DNA from: Pseudomonadota bacterium
GTDB lineage: Bacteria; Pseudomonadota; Gammaproteobacteria; Pseudomonadales; Pseudohongiellaceae
Direction of reading: 5' to 3'
DNA: 64,000 nt
Assembly (NCBI GenBank): GCA_027592275.1
Contig: JAQCKF010000004.1
Coordinates: forward strand, 105,903-169,902
Positions 35,214 to 44,720 of the stretch are shown piece by piece (the first letter of the stretch is position 1; each line of letters begins with the position of its first letter). Position numbers and translations under genes: made by a program. The notes under the pieces were generated by a model. That model saw only the letters and a program-made list of their open reading frames with translations, had not been told where the DNA came from and made no database searches.

Positions 35214-36158
35214 TCACTGGCTGAGCTGAACCCGCTCCATGTCAGCCATTTGCCTATAACTAGAAGTAATCACGCGATCACCTTGCTGTAGGCCTTCGAT
35301 CACCTCGACATAGCGGTTATTACGTCGGCCCACACGAATGTCCCGACGGTTAGCGTAGACGCCATCAGCATCGACCACAAAAACCCAATTGCCTCCGGTA
35401 TCCTGAACGAAGCCGCCGATGGGCAGTAGCATTGACTCCACCGGACTGCCTAGGGTCAGCTCCATTTGCAAACTCTGCTCACGCCTAACATCGCTGGGAT
35501 TGAGCCCATCGAAAACGAGATCCACCTCGAAGGTACCATCGGTGATTTCTGGATAGACTTTTAACAGGCGCGTAACATATTCGCATCCCGTCAGGGAGAA
35601 TGTAGCCGGCTGATCTGCAAATACTCTGGAAACATAAAATTCATCAATCTGAGCAACTACCTTGTACTGATCAATTACATCGATCTGTCCGAGTCGCTGT
35701 CCTGCCTGTTTGCTCTCCCCTATCTCTACAGGTAGAGAAGTCAATTGCCCTGCTATGGGTGCTCGCACGAGAAGACTCTCAAAACTGCTCTGGGAAACCT
35801 GGAGGTTCTCTTCCAGCTTTTCAACCTGAGTCTCAATCTGGACCAGACGCGTCTCACGGATTCTATTTTCAAGTGGCTGCCGTGCCTGATGATTCGCCAA
35901 GACCTTCGACTGATACTCCAACTCATCGACTATAGCGTCGTATTGTTCAATAGAAACCAGACCATCTTCAACTAGCTGCTCATGGCGAGATTTCTGCCGC
36001 TGGAGAACGATAAGCTTATAATCCGTATCGATGATCTGACGCTCGGTGCTTAGCTTCGTGGTCTCGAACCCATCGGTGATATTGTTCAGCAGATTGAGCT
36101 GTTCTGTAATATTGGTGTCGTTCTGTGCGGCGCTGAGGCGTAGATTGGTATTACTCAA
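35214..36158 (-). pseudogene. HlyD-type membrane-fusion protein, N-terminus missing
   Basis: This 314-residue frame is the back part of a periplasmic adaptor of an ABC-type efflux system. It begins in the first lipoyl/hairpin section (VTVTLSNTNLRL), continues with a coiled-coil hairpin (about residues 30-130), the second lipoyl half (LLVRAPIAGQLTSLPVEIG), a beta-barrel and the membrane-proximal end (LPIGGFVQDTGGNWVFV, GLQQGDRVI). About 100 residues with the membrane anchor are absent: a TAA stands nine codons upstream of the TTG. No ABC permease or ATPase gene is near. It is most likely a remnant. Confidence 0.75.
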
Positions 36159-36285
36159 AGTTACAGTTACTTCTGCTATTTAGGATGACTCCCATACGGC
36201 AAATGGATGCAGCCTGGCAAAACTACCGACCGGGCTAAATTTATACTATGATGGGCTGATATTTCCCTGAAAAAATAGTAAGTAC

Positions 36286-37314
36286 ATGAAAATATTGGAA
36301 AATATCTCCATTCAACTACTGCTTTTCTGCCTTTATGCTGCTTCTTTTTCCGTAAATGCACAGGATTTCAGCCCGCAGCTGACCGAGTTTGGCCACCCTG
36401 ATTTACGCGGCGTCTGGAATTTCTCCAACAAGACACCCCTAGAGAGACCAGAACGCTTTGGCGACCAAGAATTTCTGACCAATGAACAACTGGCAAGCAC
36501 ACTACAGTCAAGAGTGGAGAGAGTCGCAGCCACAGCAGCGAGAGAGGCAGCTACCTCGGAGCGTATCCTGACTACGCAGAATGCTCGCTCGGTAGAAGCT
36601 GTGAATAATTTTTGGTTCGAGGTCGACGCACTTGGGGAGAATGGCAGGACTTCACTAGTGACCTATCCAAGAAACGGCAGGTTTCCAGATGTTGTTCCAG
36701 GAACCCTAATTCAACGCAGTGATGCTAACGGTGTCACAGTGATACCCGGAGATCGCCCTGTGCGCTTCACCCATGGAGGTATCAGTAGCGATGGACCCGA
36801 AGACCGAGGACTATCTGAGCGCTGCATGGTCTTTAATTCCGGTCCGCCCATGTTCAGCGGCCACTACAATAATAATCTGCAGATTTTTCAAAACAGCGAT
36901 CATGTCGTCATCCTGACCGAGATGGGTTTCGACGCGCGAATCGTGCCGCTTGAGAAAGCAGAGCATGTTGATCCTGCCATAACTCTCTGGTCTGGAGACT
37001 CAAGAGGCTATTTTGAAGGCAACACCCTAGTCGTTGAGTCCAAAAACTTCACCGATTCCATCGCCAGTATTGGTATGAGACAAGTTGCCTATGGCAGCGC
37101 GAAGAATCGATTGCTTATAGAGCGCTTCACACCGACGGCAGAAGGCTCGCTAGATTACGAGGTCACCATCGACGACGCCGACACATTCCAGGATCGAATA
37201 GTAATCCTTATGCCCATGACTAGGACCGACGAAAGGTTGTACGAATATGCTTGCCATGCCGGCAACTACGCGCTGAGAAATATTTTGCGCGGAGCGCGTT
37301 CGGAAGGAATTTAG
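36286..37314 (+). CDS. Exported protein of unknown function, paralogue of 10060-11055
   Basis: A 342-residue protein with a signal peptide ending near SVNAQD. It shares with the copy at 10 kb the blocks TEFGHPDLRGVWNFSN, RPERFGDQEFLTNEQL, NGRTSLVTYPRNGR, GPEDRGLSERCMVFNSGPP, NNLQI, ARIVPLEKAEH, WSGDSRGYFEGNTLVVESKNF and YEYACHAGNY. Because the two copies lie 25 kb apart on opposite strands and differ in many positions, they are old duplicates. No known domain is recognised. The gene stands alone between the adaptor remnant and the nitroreductase-family gene. Confidence 0.82.
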   Translation: MKILENISIQLLLFCLYAASFSVNAQDFSPQLTEFGHPDLRGVWNFSNKTPLERPERFGDQEFLTNEQLASTLQSRVERVAATAAREAATSERILTTQNARSVEAVNNFWFEVDALGENGRTSLVTYPRNGRFPDVVPGTLIQRSDANGVTVIPGDRPVRFTHGGISSDGPEDRGLSERCMVFNSGPPMFSGHYNNNLQIFQNSDHVVILTEMGFDARIVPLEKAEHVDPAITLWSGDSRGYFEGNTLVVESKNFTDSIASIGMRQVAYGSAKNRLLIERFTPTAEGSLDYEVTIDDADTFQDRIVILMPMTRTDERLYEYACHAGNYALRNILRGARSEGI

Positions 37315-37346
37315 TACTGATCCAACTCTAATTCGTAAATACAGTA

Positions 37347-37769
37347 CTAGCCTGCTGGATCGAGGCGCAGAAAATAGCGCGGAGGGAAGCCAGTCAAAAT
37401 CTTAAACATCAAGCCCAGTGAATTATCCGCATTGACCAAATCATGCTCTGCGCCTGCAACGGGTACTGCAATATAGCTGCCCTGCCCACTTTCCAAACTT
37501 ACCTCTACCGCCGGGTTGGCGAGCGCTTCCCTATACCAAGCACGAGGCCAGTGATTGGCTGCAACGTAGAGCTGCCCGGCATTATCTATACGTGCCAGAA
37601 TGCGTTGATTAACGGCTCCATCAGCATCGATCGTTGCAATCTGCAGCGTGCTCGCGTTCTGGGGCTGGAAATAACCGAGTGAGGATTCGAATAGCACGAC
37701 AAGCAGTGCGTACGAGACCAGCAGAATAATTGCTATCTTAAGCAGCTTATTTGTCAGAACTTGTTTCAT
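37347..37769 (-). CDS. Nitroreductase/quinone reductase family (split-barrel) protein
   Basis: A 140-residue protein with an N-terminal transmembrane segment (residues 8-27) and a split beta-barrel domain with the motif YVAANHWPRAWYREALANP that is typical of the deazaflavin-dependent nitroreductase-like proteins (DUF385). In actinobacteria the family uses F420; in proteobacteria the cofactor is unknown. It lies 18 bp downstream of yhdP on the same strand and is probably read with it. Confidence 0.72.
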   Translation of the reverse strand: MKQVLTNKLLKIAIILLVSYALLVVLFESSLGYFQPQNASTLQIATIDADGAVNQRILARIDNAGQLYVAANHWPRAWYREALANPAVEVSLESGQGSYIAVPVAGAEHDLVNADNSLGLMFKILTGFPPRYFLRLDPAG

Positions 37770-37787
37770 AGGCTTATCTCGAATCGA

Positions 37788-40700
37788 TTACTGTACAGCG
37801 GGTGCAGGGCTATTTGGAGAACCAAATGCCTGCTTAAACTCAGGCTCTAAATCTTCCCACGGGCCTTCGAGTGTATAGACTGCACTGGTCAAACTATTCA
37901 CTTGATCTCCGAAGATTCGTTCGAATAAATAGGCCCCAACCGCCAGCGGAATATTCGCGGTTAACACACCAATCCAAGGAATATTACTACTAACCGGCAA
38001 CGTCAAATACATCTCGCCCACGATGCTTTCGTCTTTGAGGTTTAGATCGCCTGTAATCTGATAGAGACTAGATGGCCCGGAAATTACCAGTCTATCCTCG
38101 ATGTGAACTTGTCCATCGACCATCGACATCTGCCCCGTGATTTCATCGTAGGCAAGTCCACTTCTCAGCAGGTCATCACTAAATCGTAGTCGGCGCATAA
38201 TCGCATCGAAGTTTAGAATGCTGATTAACTTAAGCGCACCCGCGGCGCCTGCGCGTTGCAGAAATCGTCCGTCTTCAATGTTTATCGCAATATCTCCACT
38301 AAGATTCGCCGCTGTAAAGAAGGCGGGGCTACCTGGCCAGCTCAAATCGGCTACAAACTCAGCAGAGCTACTTTCTAAACTTGCCGCGTATCCGTTCGCC
38401 GTCAACACATCTGCCATATTGTCAGCTGTTAGGACACCCGTTAATGAACTGACGTGTGTTGCGCCATCGAAGTGCCAACTAAAATGCGGAATCAGAAGTG
38501 GCTCGCCTAGCGGATCATTCTCAGCTTGCTCAGCGGAAACGGTATCCAGACCCAACCGCAGTCCACGAAAGTCGAAGGCAAGGTCATCTATTTCTGCGCC
38601 CTCGGAATTTGGGTTCAGAGAAAAACTCCAACTTCCGTAGGGGCGATCTCCGATGAAGAACTCGTTCGTTGAAAAGTGCATACGCGGCAATTCGCGGGGG
38701 TCGATGTCTGCAAGAACATCGACAGGCACTTCCTCTTCGAATAGCAGCTGTTCAACTCTCGCCTCTTGTATAGGGCCGATTCGGTCATTCTCTTCCCCTT
38801 GTAGTCGTAGATATTGTAAATCGACACTCAGGTAGCCATCACTATCGAAGGGTAGCTTCACCTGTCCTGCTACTGAATTACTCTGTAGCGCTATCTCCCA
38901 ATTATCCTGTGTCAGCGCAGGGGTAATACGCATATTCACATCACTTAATTCTTCACCGTAGAACTGGAAGTTCTCTATCTGTAAATCCACGAAATCAATG
39001 GTGCTACCCATGCCCTCAGACACAGATTCATCGCTGTTAAACTCGGCGAGAAAATCACTCCACTGCTCTAGCTCGAACCGATCCACATTCCCTAGTACTG
39101 CCAACCCTTGGGATACATTGTCGCGCAGGTTTTCGAAATTGCCCTGAGCCTCGCCAACGAATACCAGCCCATCGCGAATTTCCCCTTGCTCTAATTCCAG
39201 GTCGAAACTCAAGGTAGGGCCAAGAGAGCCAAGAATTTTCTGTTGATTACCCGAGAACGCCATATCGAGCTTAAGAGGCAGCTCTACTTCTACCGACTTC
39301 GTAAAAGGATGGGGCAATGCAAGCGAGGCACCTAACAGTGTAGAGTCTATTATCAGGCGATTCGGCACATCGCCAATGCCAGTCTGATCAATGCTTAGGT
39401 TAGCCTGATAGGCAAGCTGCCCTTCCATGCTTCCCAAAATATCTTGTACGAACTGACTTTGCATTGGCCAGGCAATAAGTTGCTCCGGAGTCACTAGGCC
39501 GGTGGCTCGAACCAGTATCGATTCGAGGTTCTCCTCCACCGACTCTGAACTCAGCTGAAAGTTGGCTAGCTGCCCGAACAAACGCCCCGATAATTTGGTC
39601 TCTTCCAGCCCAGTGCGGGTATTGAAAATTACGGCCCCAGTTAGCTCATCTATCTGTAGCTCATAGTCTGGGATGAGTAGATTATTCTTTTCCAGGTTCA
39701 TGTCGAGACGAACCGCAGTCTGCAACTGCTCACCATTCAGCGGCACTTCAACCACGATTCTCGCATTGAAGTCACCCTCTGCCTGCCAGTTCGCGAAGGC
39801 AGCCTTTAGGCCCTCGCCGACGGCAGCATTCTGTAAATAATTTAGCCCATCGGTAGTCGCCCCCTCAGTTGCGCCCTGCAGCGACAGCCAATTTTCGCCC
39901 TGCGCATTCACTCTAATCGACCCATTCACAGACGTGGCAACGACATCGAGACTAGTTGCTCGTTGTACCGCTATATCAATATTATTGTCATCCGAGATCG
40001 CGTAGGCGGTCACATCACTCAGATTAGGCCACTGGTCACTGAAATTCAGTTCGCCATCATCCAACAAATAAAAGCCCTGAAAAGTCTTAGTCGAGGCCGC
40101 TGCATCTGGTAGCGTCGAGCCGCGATACACCGCACCACTGTTCATTAAGACGCCATCGAGTATCGCGCCGTTGAGCCACTGCATGGTATTCGCTAAACCT
40201 TCATCCACCTGCGGCGCATCGGGAAGAAAGTCCGCTCGTCCAGCGGCATCTAATCGCAGGGCTCCGACAAGCAATTCCAATTCTGCCCTCGGTTCACCCT
40301 CATTCGGGCGATCGATTATCGAGGTGAACTGCACGCGCCCATCGACAACATCAGTTTCAGCGACAACGGCGTTGCTCTTCAATCGAAGATGCATGCCCTC
40401 GTTAAGATCCAAGCTGAAACCGATACTGCCATTTACATAGTTGTGATCCCAGATACTGGTAAACACATTGGGAATGTTCAGGCGGAATCGATTCGACTCA
40501 ACCTCGGCAAAACCCGTGGCTGTTCGATTAGCTAGATCGAAATCGATTTCAGCGTAGCCATCTAGGCCCCACATACTTGGAGAACCACGCACCGAACTCA
40601 CATCGACGTTGTTTAAATTCGTCTTGATGATCATATGTTCAGCAGAGTTCTCGGCTAGCGGAAGCAAAAAACTAAAATTTTCCAACTTGCCTCTAGGTGC

Positions 40701-41834
40701 ATACTGCCCTAGCTGTTGCCGCGCGCTCTCACTTAACAAGCCACTGCTCTCCGCGAACTGCGCTATCAGAGAAACATCAATATTGTCTGCCCGCACAGCC
40801 ACGCTAGTCTCAGGTTTTAACGATACGAAAACATTAAACGGTGACCAGCGTAATTCCTTCCAGGAAAGCCCCAAGTTTGACAACGACAATTCCCAGCTAT
40901 CATCAACCGACTGCCTTACCAAGCCTGCCGTTCCTGATATGTCGCGCAGCGAGAGAGAGTCAGATGCACTGCTGAGTAGCGCTAGGGTATCCAACTCAAT
41001 CTCGGATGTGAATTCACTCAACTCGCCCTGAGCGAAGGTAAACCAAAAACTCCCACCCCCGAACAATTCATCGATACTCAAATCTTCTAATGCCTGACGA
41101 TGAAATAGCTCACTGTAGTCTGCAGGAGGAAGCTCAACGTGCATCTGTCCGCCCATATCAACGAGTTCTGTCCCCGTAACCTCAATCGAGAGCACCATCT
41201 CTTCTGATGAGTCAGCCAAACTTAGGTTGGCGTGCAGATAATGCGTGTCATCACGATTCGCGATGGTAGCTAAGCCATTGTGAAAACGGAGCATCTCTCC
41301 TTCGAAAGTGCGCAGGTTAATTGCCACATTGCTCAAGCGAAGCTGGGGAACTTGTTGCAGGGTTCTGTACAGAGTATCAAAGTCTACCGAATCGGCGTTA
41401 CCGCCTGTCAGTCCGCGTAGCAGCCAGGCACCGGACTCCAATTGATCGAGATTTATCTCCAATGATTCGACGATGAAATCTTCCAAAACCCAAGTGCGTT
41501 GCCAGATGCTCTGAGGAATATCGACTATCATCGAAGCGCTTTGCAGAAAAAGTGCAGCCTCTTCTGCTGGCGCCGCATCGTTACCAGCTACTAGCAGCGT
41601 CATTCCGTTCACGTGGAGGATGGGATTGAAGCCTTGAAAGTCACCGACCAGCGATTCCACACTTATAGGGATGCCGCTGCGCTCAAGGACTTGTTCTTCG
41701 AAGAAGGAGACATAACCGGAAACCGCCGGCATAAATTGACGACCAGCACTGACATAGGCAGCTACCAGCACCAATGCAACCGCCAGCATCAGTATGAGCT
41801 GTTGGCGAACTTTTTTAAGAATTGAACTTAGCAT
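37788..41834 (-). CDS. yhdP: YhdP family AsmA-like phospholipid transporter
   Basis: A 1348-residue protein with one N-terminal membrane anchor (residues 12-30) and a very long periplasmic part of the AsmA/DUF3971 type that ends in an AsmA C-terminal domain (about residues 1150-1330: LSGDIAINIEDGRFLQ, ITGDLNLKDESIVGEMYLTLPV). In E. coli, YhdP with TamB and YdbH carries phospholipids from inner to outer membrane as a long hydrophobic groove. The length fits (E. coli 1266). It follows rng in the usual order, but with 280 bp between that hold a long hairpin. Confidence 0.94.
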   Translation of the reverse strand: MLSSILKKVRQQLILMLAVALVLVAAYVSAGRQFMPAVSGYVSFFEEQVLERSGIPISVESLVGDFQGFNPILHVNGMTLLVAGNDAAPAEEAALFLQSASMIVDIPQSIWQRTWVLEDFIVESLEINLDQLESGAWLLRGLTGGNADSVDFDTLYRTLQQVPQLRLSNVAINLRTFEGEMLRFHNGLATIANRDDTHYLHANLSLADSSEEMVLSIEVTGTELVDMGGQMHVELPPADYSELFHRQALEDLSIDELFGGGSFWFTFAQGELSEFTSEIELDTLALLSSASDSLSLRDISGTAGLVRQSVDDSWELSLSNLGLSWKELRWSPFNVFVSLKPETSVAVRADNIDVSLIAQFAESSGLLSESARQQLGQYAPRGKLENFSFLLPLAENSAEHMIIKTNLNNVDVSSVRGSPSMWGLDGYAEIDFDLANRTATGFAEVESNRFRLNIPNVFTSIWDHNYVNGSIGFSLDLNEGMHLRLKSNAVVAETDVVDGRVQFTSIIDRPNEGEPRAELELLVGALRLDAAGRADFLPDAPQVDEGLANTMQWLNGAILDGVLMNSGAVYRGSTLPDAAASTKTFQGFYLLDDGELNFSDQWPNLSDVTAYAISDDNNIDIAVQRATSLDVVATSVNGSIRVNAQGENWLSLQGATEGATTDGLNYLQNAAVGEGLKAAFANWQAEGDFNARIVVEVPLNGEQLQTAVRLDMNLEKNNLLIPDYELQIDELTGAVIFNTRTGLEETKLSGRLFGQLANFQLSSESVEENLESILVRATGLVTPEQLIAWPMQSQFVQDILGSMEGQLAYQANLSIDQTGIGDVPNRLIIDSTLLGASLALPHPFTKSVEVELPLKLDMAFSGNQQKILGSLGPTLSFDLELEQGEIRDGLVFVGEAQGNFENLRDNVSQGLAVLGNVDRFELEQWSDFLAEFNSDESVSEGMGSTIDFVDLQIENFQFYGEELSDVNMRITPALTQDNWEIALQSNSVAGQVKLPFDSDGYLSVDLQYLRLQGEENDRIGPIQEARVEQLLFEEEVPVDVLADIDPRELPRMHFSTNEFFIGDRPYGSWSFSLNPNSEGAEIDDLAFDFRGLRLGLDTVSAEQAENDPLGEPLLIPHFSWHFDGATHVSSLTGVLTADNMADVLTANGYAASLESSSAEFVADLSWPGSPAFFTAANLSGDIAINIEDGRFLQRAGAAGALKLISILNFDAIMRRLRFSDDLLRSGLAYDEITGQMSMVDGQVHIEDRLVISGPSSLYQITGDLNLKDESIVGEMYLTLPVSSNIPWIGVLTANIPLAVGAYLFERIFGDQVNSLTSAVYTLEGPWEDLEPEFKQAFGSPNSPAPAVQ

Positions 41835-42012
41835 GCTCGGGTCTTGATACGATTCTCAGTAGATGACCTGCTGCCACCTCTAGGAATAGGCGCGCAAGCT
41901 TCTGTATGTCCTGACCGGTATAGCGCAGATTTGCTGAACCGTAACTGAAAGTGAGCTAACGGCAACTCCACAGACATAAGGAGCCTCTGATCAATTACAT
42001 AACTACTCTAGC

Positions 42013-42101
42013 CTACTCCCGATTTCACTATCCAGGTGCAAGTTTGCAGGCATGTGTCAGCCTGCCAAAACTTGCAACGAATAGAGTGATATCGGGAGTA
42101 G
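42013..42101. repeat. long imperfect hairpin between rng and yhdP
   Basis: The outer arms CTACTCCCGATtTCACT / AGTGAtATCGGGAGTAG pair with one mismatch, and the inner arms around GCAAGTTTGCAGGC / GCCTGCCAAAACTTGC pair imperfectly with an 8-nt top. The element spans 89 bp, 14 bp after the rng stop. There is no U-run. It may protect the rng mRNA end, reduce read-through into yhdP or be a small mobile palindrome. Confidence 0.82.
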
Positions 42102-42114
42102 ACTCCTTAGCCTT

Positions 42115-43596
42115 TCAACCAGAGAAAACAACGTCAAACTGCTCCTGAGTATACATGGGTTCAACCTCTAATTTGACCGTCTTCGCCACTAATTCTTGCA
42201 GATCAGCCACGGTACTCGACTCCTCATCGAGCAATCGATCAACAACCACCTGCGACGCCATAACCAACAGCACATCATTATCAACGGCGCGGGCCACACG
42301 CAAAATTTCGCGGAATATCTCATAGCAGACCGTTTCCGCAGACTTTTGCGTTCCACGACCTTCACAAGTTGGACAGGGGCTATTCAGTATTTGCCCCAGA
42401 CTCTCCCGGGTCCGCTTGCGTGTCATCTCCACAAGGCCGAGTGACGATATCCCAGTAATCGAAGTACGTGCTGGATCTTTCCCCAGAGCTTTCTCTAACG
42501 CGTAATGGACCTGCCGCTGATGCTCCTCGTCTAGCATATCGATGAAATCGAGGATAATAATCCCTCCGAGATTCCTGATACGAAGCTGTCTAGCGATCGA
42601 AATTGCTGCTTCAAGATTCGTTTTTAGAATGGTCTCGGCGTGATTCTTAACTCCTAAATAGCTACCAGTATTCACATCGATAGTCGTCATGGCTTCGGTC
42701 TGATCGATAATTAGATCGCCACCGGATTTGAGCATTACCTGCCTACCCAGAGCCTTGTTGATTTCATCTTCAATGCCAAACAGATCGAAGAGCGGACGCT
42801 CGCCAGTATAGGCCTCCAACTTCGAGGTCGACTCTGGAATAAAGTCCTCTAAAAATTGCTGGATCTCTCCCAACGATTGCATGTTGTCCACACGAATTTT
42901 TTCGACGTGAGTTGAAATAAGATCACGGGTGATTCGCATGTAGAGTGGCACTTCGCCATAGACGGTGCTGATTTTATTCGTTCTCTCTATTCGCTGCTTC
43001 ACTTTTTCCCACAACCGGCGTAGGTAACGAACGTCTTCACAGAATTCTTCCGCCAGTCCTCCTTGCGCTGCGGTGCGCACTATAAATCCACCATGTCCAT
43101 CCCAAGACTCTTGTTCAAGGCAGTGTTCGAGTTGCCCCAGTAGTCGCTGCCGTTCTCCCTCTGCCTCGATACGTTGCGAGATACCTAAGTGCTTGCTTCG
43201 AGGCAGATAGACTAGATTGCGAGAAGGCAAGGTTAACTTAGTAGTTAGACGCGCCCCCTTTTTACTCATTGCATCCTTCACAACTTGTACGACTAAAAAC
43301 TGCCCTTCGCGCAGTAATTGCTGAATAGACTTCGAGCCCTCATCTTTAGTCTCGAAACCGTCCGCATCGATTGCCGCTATATCGGAGACATGAATGAACG
43401 CCGCTTTCTCCAAGCCAATATCGACGAAGGCAGCTTCCATGCCCGGCATCACACGTATGACCTTGCCGTAGAAGATGTCGCCCACGTGTCCGCGATGGTT
43501 GTGACGCTCGATGAAAATCTCTTGCAACAGACCACTCTCGATAAGCGCCACTCGAGTCTCCATCGCTGTCACATTGATGAGTATTTCTTCACTCAT
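42115..43596 (-). CDS. rng: Ribonuclease G
   Basis: This 493-residue endoribonuclease matches the RNase E/G family: an S1 RNA-binding domain (about residues 36-125, GDIFYGKVIRVMPGMEAAFVDIG), the 5' sensor, the DNase-I-like active site with Asp in TTIDVNTG and ILDFIDM, and the zinc-link CPTCEGRG near residue 405. It matures the 5' end of 16S rRNA and takes part in mRNA decay. The length is that of RNase G, not RNase E. It starts three bases after maf ends, in the mre-maf-rng order of gammaproteobacteria. Confidence 0.97.
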   Translation of the reverse strand: MSEEILINVTAMETRVALIESGLLQEIFIERHNHRGHVGDIFYGKVIRVMPGMEAAFVDIGLEKAAFIHVSDIAAIDADGFETKDEGSKSIQQLLREGQFLVVQVVKDAMSKKGARLTTKLTLPSRNLVYLPRSKHLGISQRIEAEGERQRLLGQLEHCLEQESWDGHGGFIVRTAAQGGLAEEFCEDVRYLRRLWEKVKQRIERTNKISTVYGEVPLYMRITRDLISTHVEKIRVDNMQSLGEIQQFLEDFIPESTSKLEAYTGERPLFDLFGIEDEINKALGRQVMLKSGGDLIIDQTEAMTTIDVNTGSYLGVKNHAETILKTNLEAAISIARQLRIRNLGGIIILDFIDMLDEEHQRQVHYALEKALGKDPARTSITGISSLGLVEMTRKRTRESLGQILNSPCPTCEGRGTQKSAETVCYEIFREILRVARAVDNDVLLVMASQVVVDRLLDEESSTVADLQELVAKTVKLEVEPMYTQEQFDVVFSG

Positions 43597-43599
43597 AGT

Positions 43600-44211
43600 T
43601 TATTTCACTACCGCAGGATTGGTAGATTGCATGGGCACAGAAAACTCGGCAAGCAACTGTGCCGTCTCGAATAAGGGCAACCCCATAACGCCGCTATAGC
43701 TGCCAATTAGTTGCTCTACGAATACTGCGGCATAGCCCTGTATGGCATAGGCACCTGCCTTTCCCTGGGGCTCACCGCTTCTATAATACTGCTGCGCCTC
43801 TGCAACGCTGATCTCACGGAACCTTACTTGCGACTCGGACAACACAGTGCGCTGCTTATCCTGCGTGGCTAGGGTGACTGCACTGAGTACCCGATGCTCA
43901 CGCCCCGACAGACAGCGCAACATATCGACCGCATCTGCCTCATCCAGCGGTTTACCGAGCACTCTAGCATCGCAGACGACACTGGTGTCGGCTGCAAGCA
44001 CTAAGGTATCGCTTGATTCCTTGATAACACAGAGCGCACTGAGTGCAGAGTTCGCCTTTTCCTGCGCCATGCGGATGACGTAGTCATTCGCGAGCTCCCC
44101 AATTCGAATAGATTCGTCGATGTCCTGACTACGAACTGTGAACCGAACACCAATCTGACTGAGCAACTCCTGCCGTCTGGCAGAGGCGGAAGCAAGTATG
44201 ATCGACTCCAT
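43600..44211 (-). CDS. maf: Maf nucleotide pyrophosphatase (dTTP/UTP type)
   Basis: A 203-residue Maf/YhdE protein. The nucleotide-binding loop ASASARRQELL (residues 7-17), the catalytic Asp in AADTSVVCDARVLGKP and the C-terminal KAGAYAIQGYAAVFVEQLIGSYSGVMGLPL are visible; the last segment is that of the dTTP/UTP pyrophosphatase subgroup. It removes non-canonical or excess nucleotides. I start at ATG 44211 rather than the GTG in front. It is between mreD and rng. Confidence 0.95.
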   Translation of the reverse strand: MESIILASASARRQELLSQIGVRFTVRSQDIDESIRIGELANDYVIRMAQEKANSALSALCVIKESSDTLVLAADTSVVCDARVLGKPLDEADAVDMLRCLSGREHRVLSAVTLATQDKQRTVLSESQVRFREISVAEAQQYYRSGEPQGKAGAYAIQGYAAVFVEQLIGSYSGVMGLPLFETAQLLAEFSVPMQSTNPAVVK

Positions 44212-44223
44212 CACGTGCCTCGC

Positions 44224-44712
44224 CTAATGCACATCGAAACTACGGCGAATTTGTCGGAGCAGTTGAAACAGAGAGGGCCAAATCACGGCGCTGGTTAACG
44301 CGGCCATTAGGAACATGAGATTAGAAGATACACTTTGGCCGGTCACGATTTGCAGCCAATTACATAGCATGAGATTGAGGCCCACCAAAGCAAGCACTAG
44401 TCCACTCTGCTGCAGCGTAGAGAACATCCGCATTCGTTGGTGCAGACTCAGCGCAACATAAGCGACAACAACAAGCGCCAGCGCATTCATCCCTAGAGTC
44501 GAGCCTTCGAGTACATCCAATACTAGTCCCACTGCCCATGCCGAGCCGATACCAACGCGATAAGGCAAGGCCATAGTCCAATAGATCAATACCATCGGCA
44601 CCCACTCGGGGCGGTAGTTCATTGCCCATTCGGGAAAGGGCACAATAGCCAGAAGATAAGCTATAAAGAAGCTTAGAAAAATTACCCAGATCGAGTGTGC
44701 CCTATCTTGCAT
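44224..44712 (-). CDS. mreD: Rod shape-determining protein MreD
   Basis: A 162-residue integral membrane protein with five hydrophobic segments and the family's PEWVPMVLIYWTMALPYRVG and GLVLDVLEGSTLGMNAL. MreD is a partner of MreC, RodA and PBP2 in the elongasome. It starts eight bases after mreC ends and is followed by maf. Length fits (E. coli 162). Confidence 0.95.
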   Translation of the reverse strand: MQDRAHSIWVIFLSFFIAYLLAIVPFPEWAMNYRPEWVPMVLIYWTMALPYRVGIGSAWAVGLVLDVLEGSTLGMNALALVVVAYVALSLHQRMRMFSTLQQSGLVLALVGLNLMLCNWLQIVTGQSVSSNLMFLMAALTSAVIWPSLFQLLRQIRRSFDVH

Positions 44713-44720
44713 CGCTGAGC

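Noticed and set aside
35214..36158. Rare start codon for the adaptor gene, as in mreC
   Set aside because: An in-frame TAA lies only nine codons upstream of the TTG, so no start choice can restore the missing 100 residues.
40171..41031. Open frames on the plus strand inside yhdP
   Set aside because: They are antisense shadows of a long, well supported gene and show no family look.
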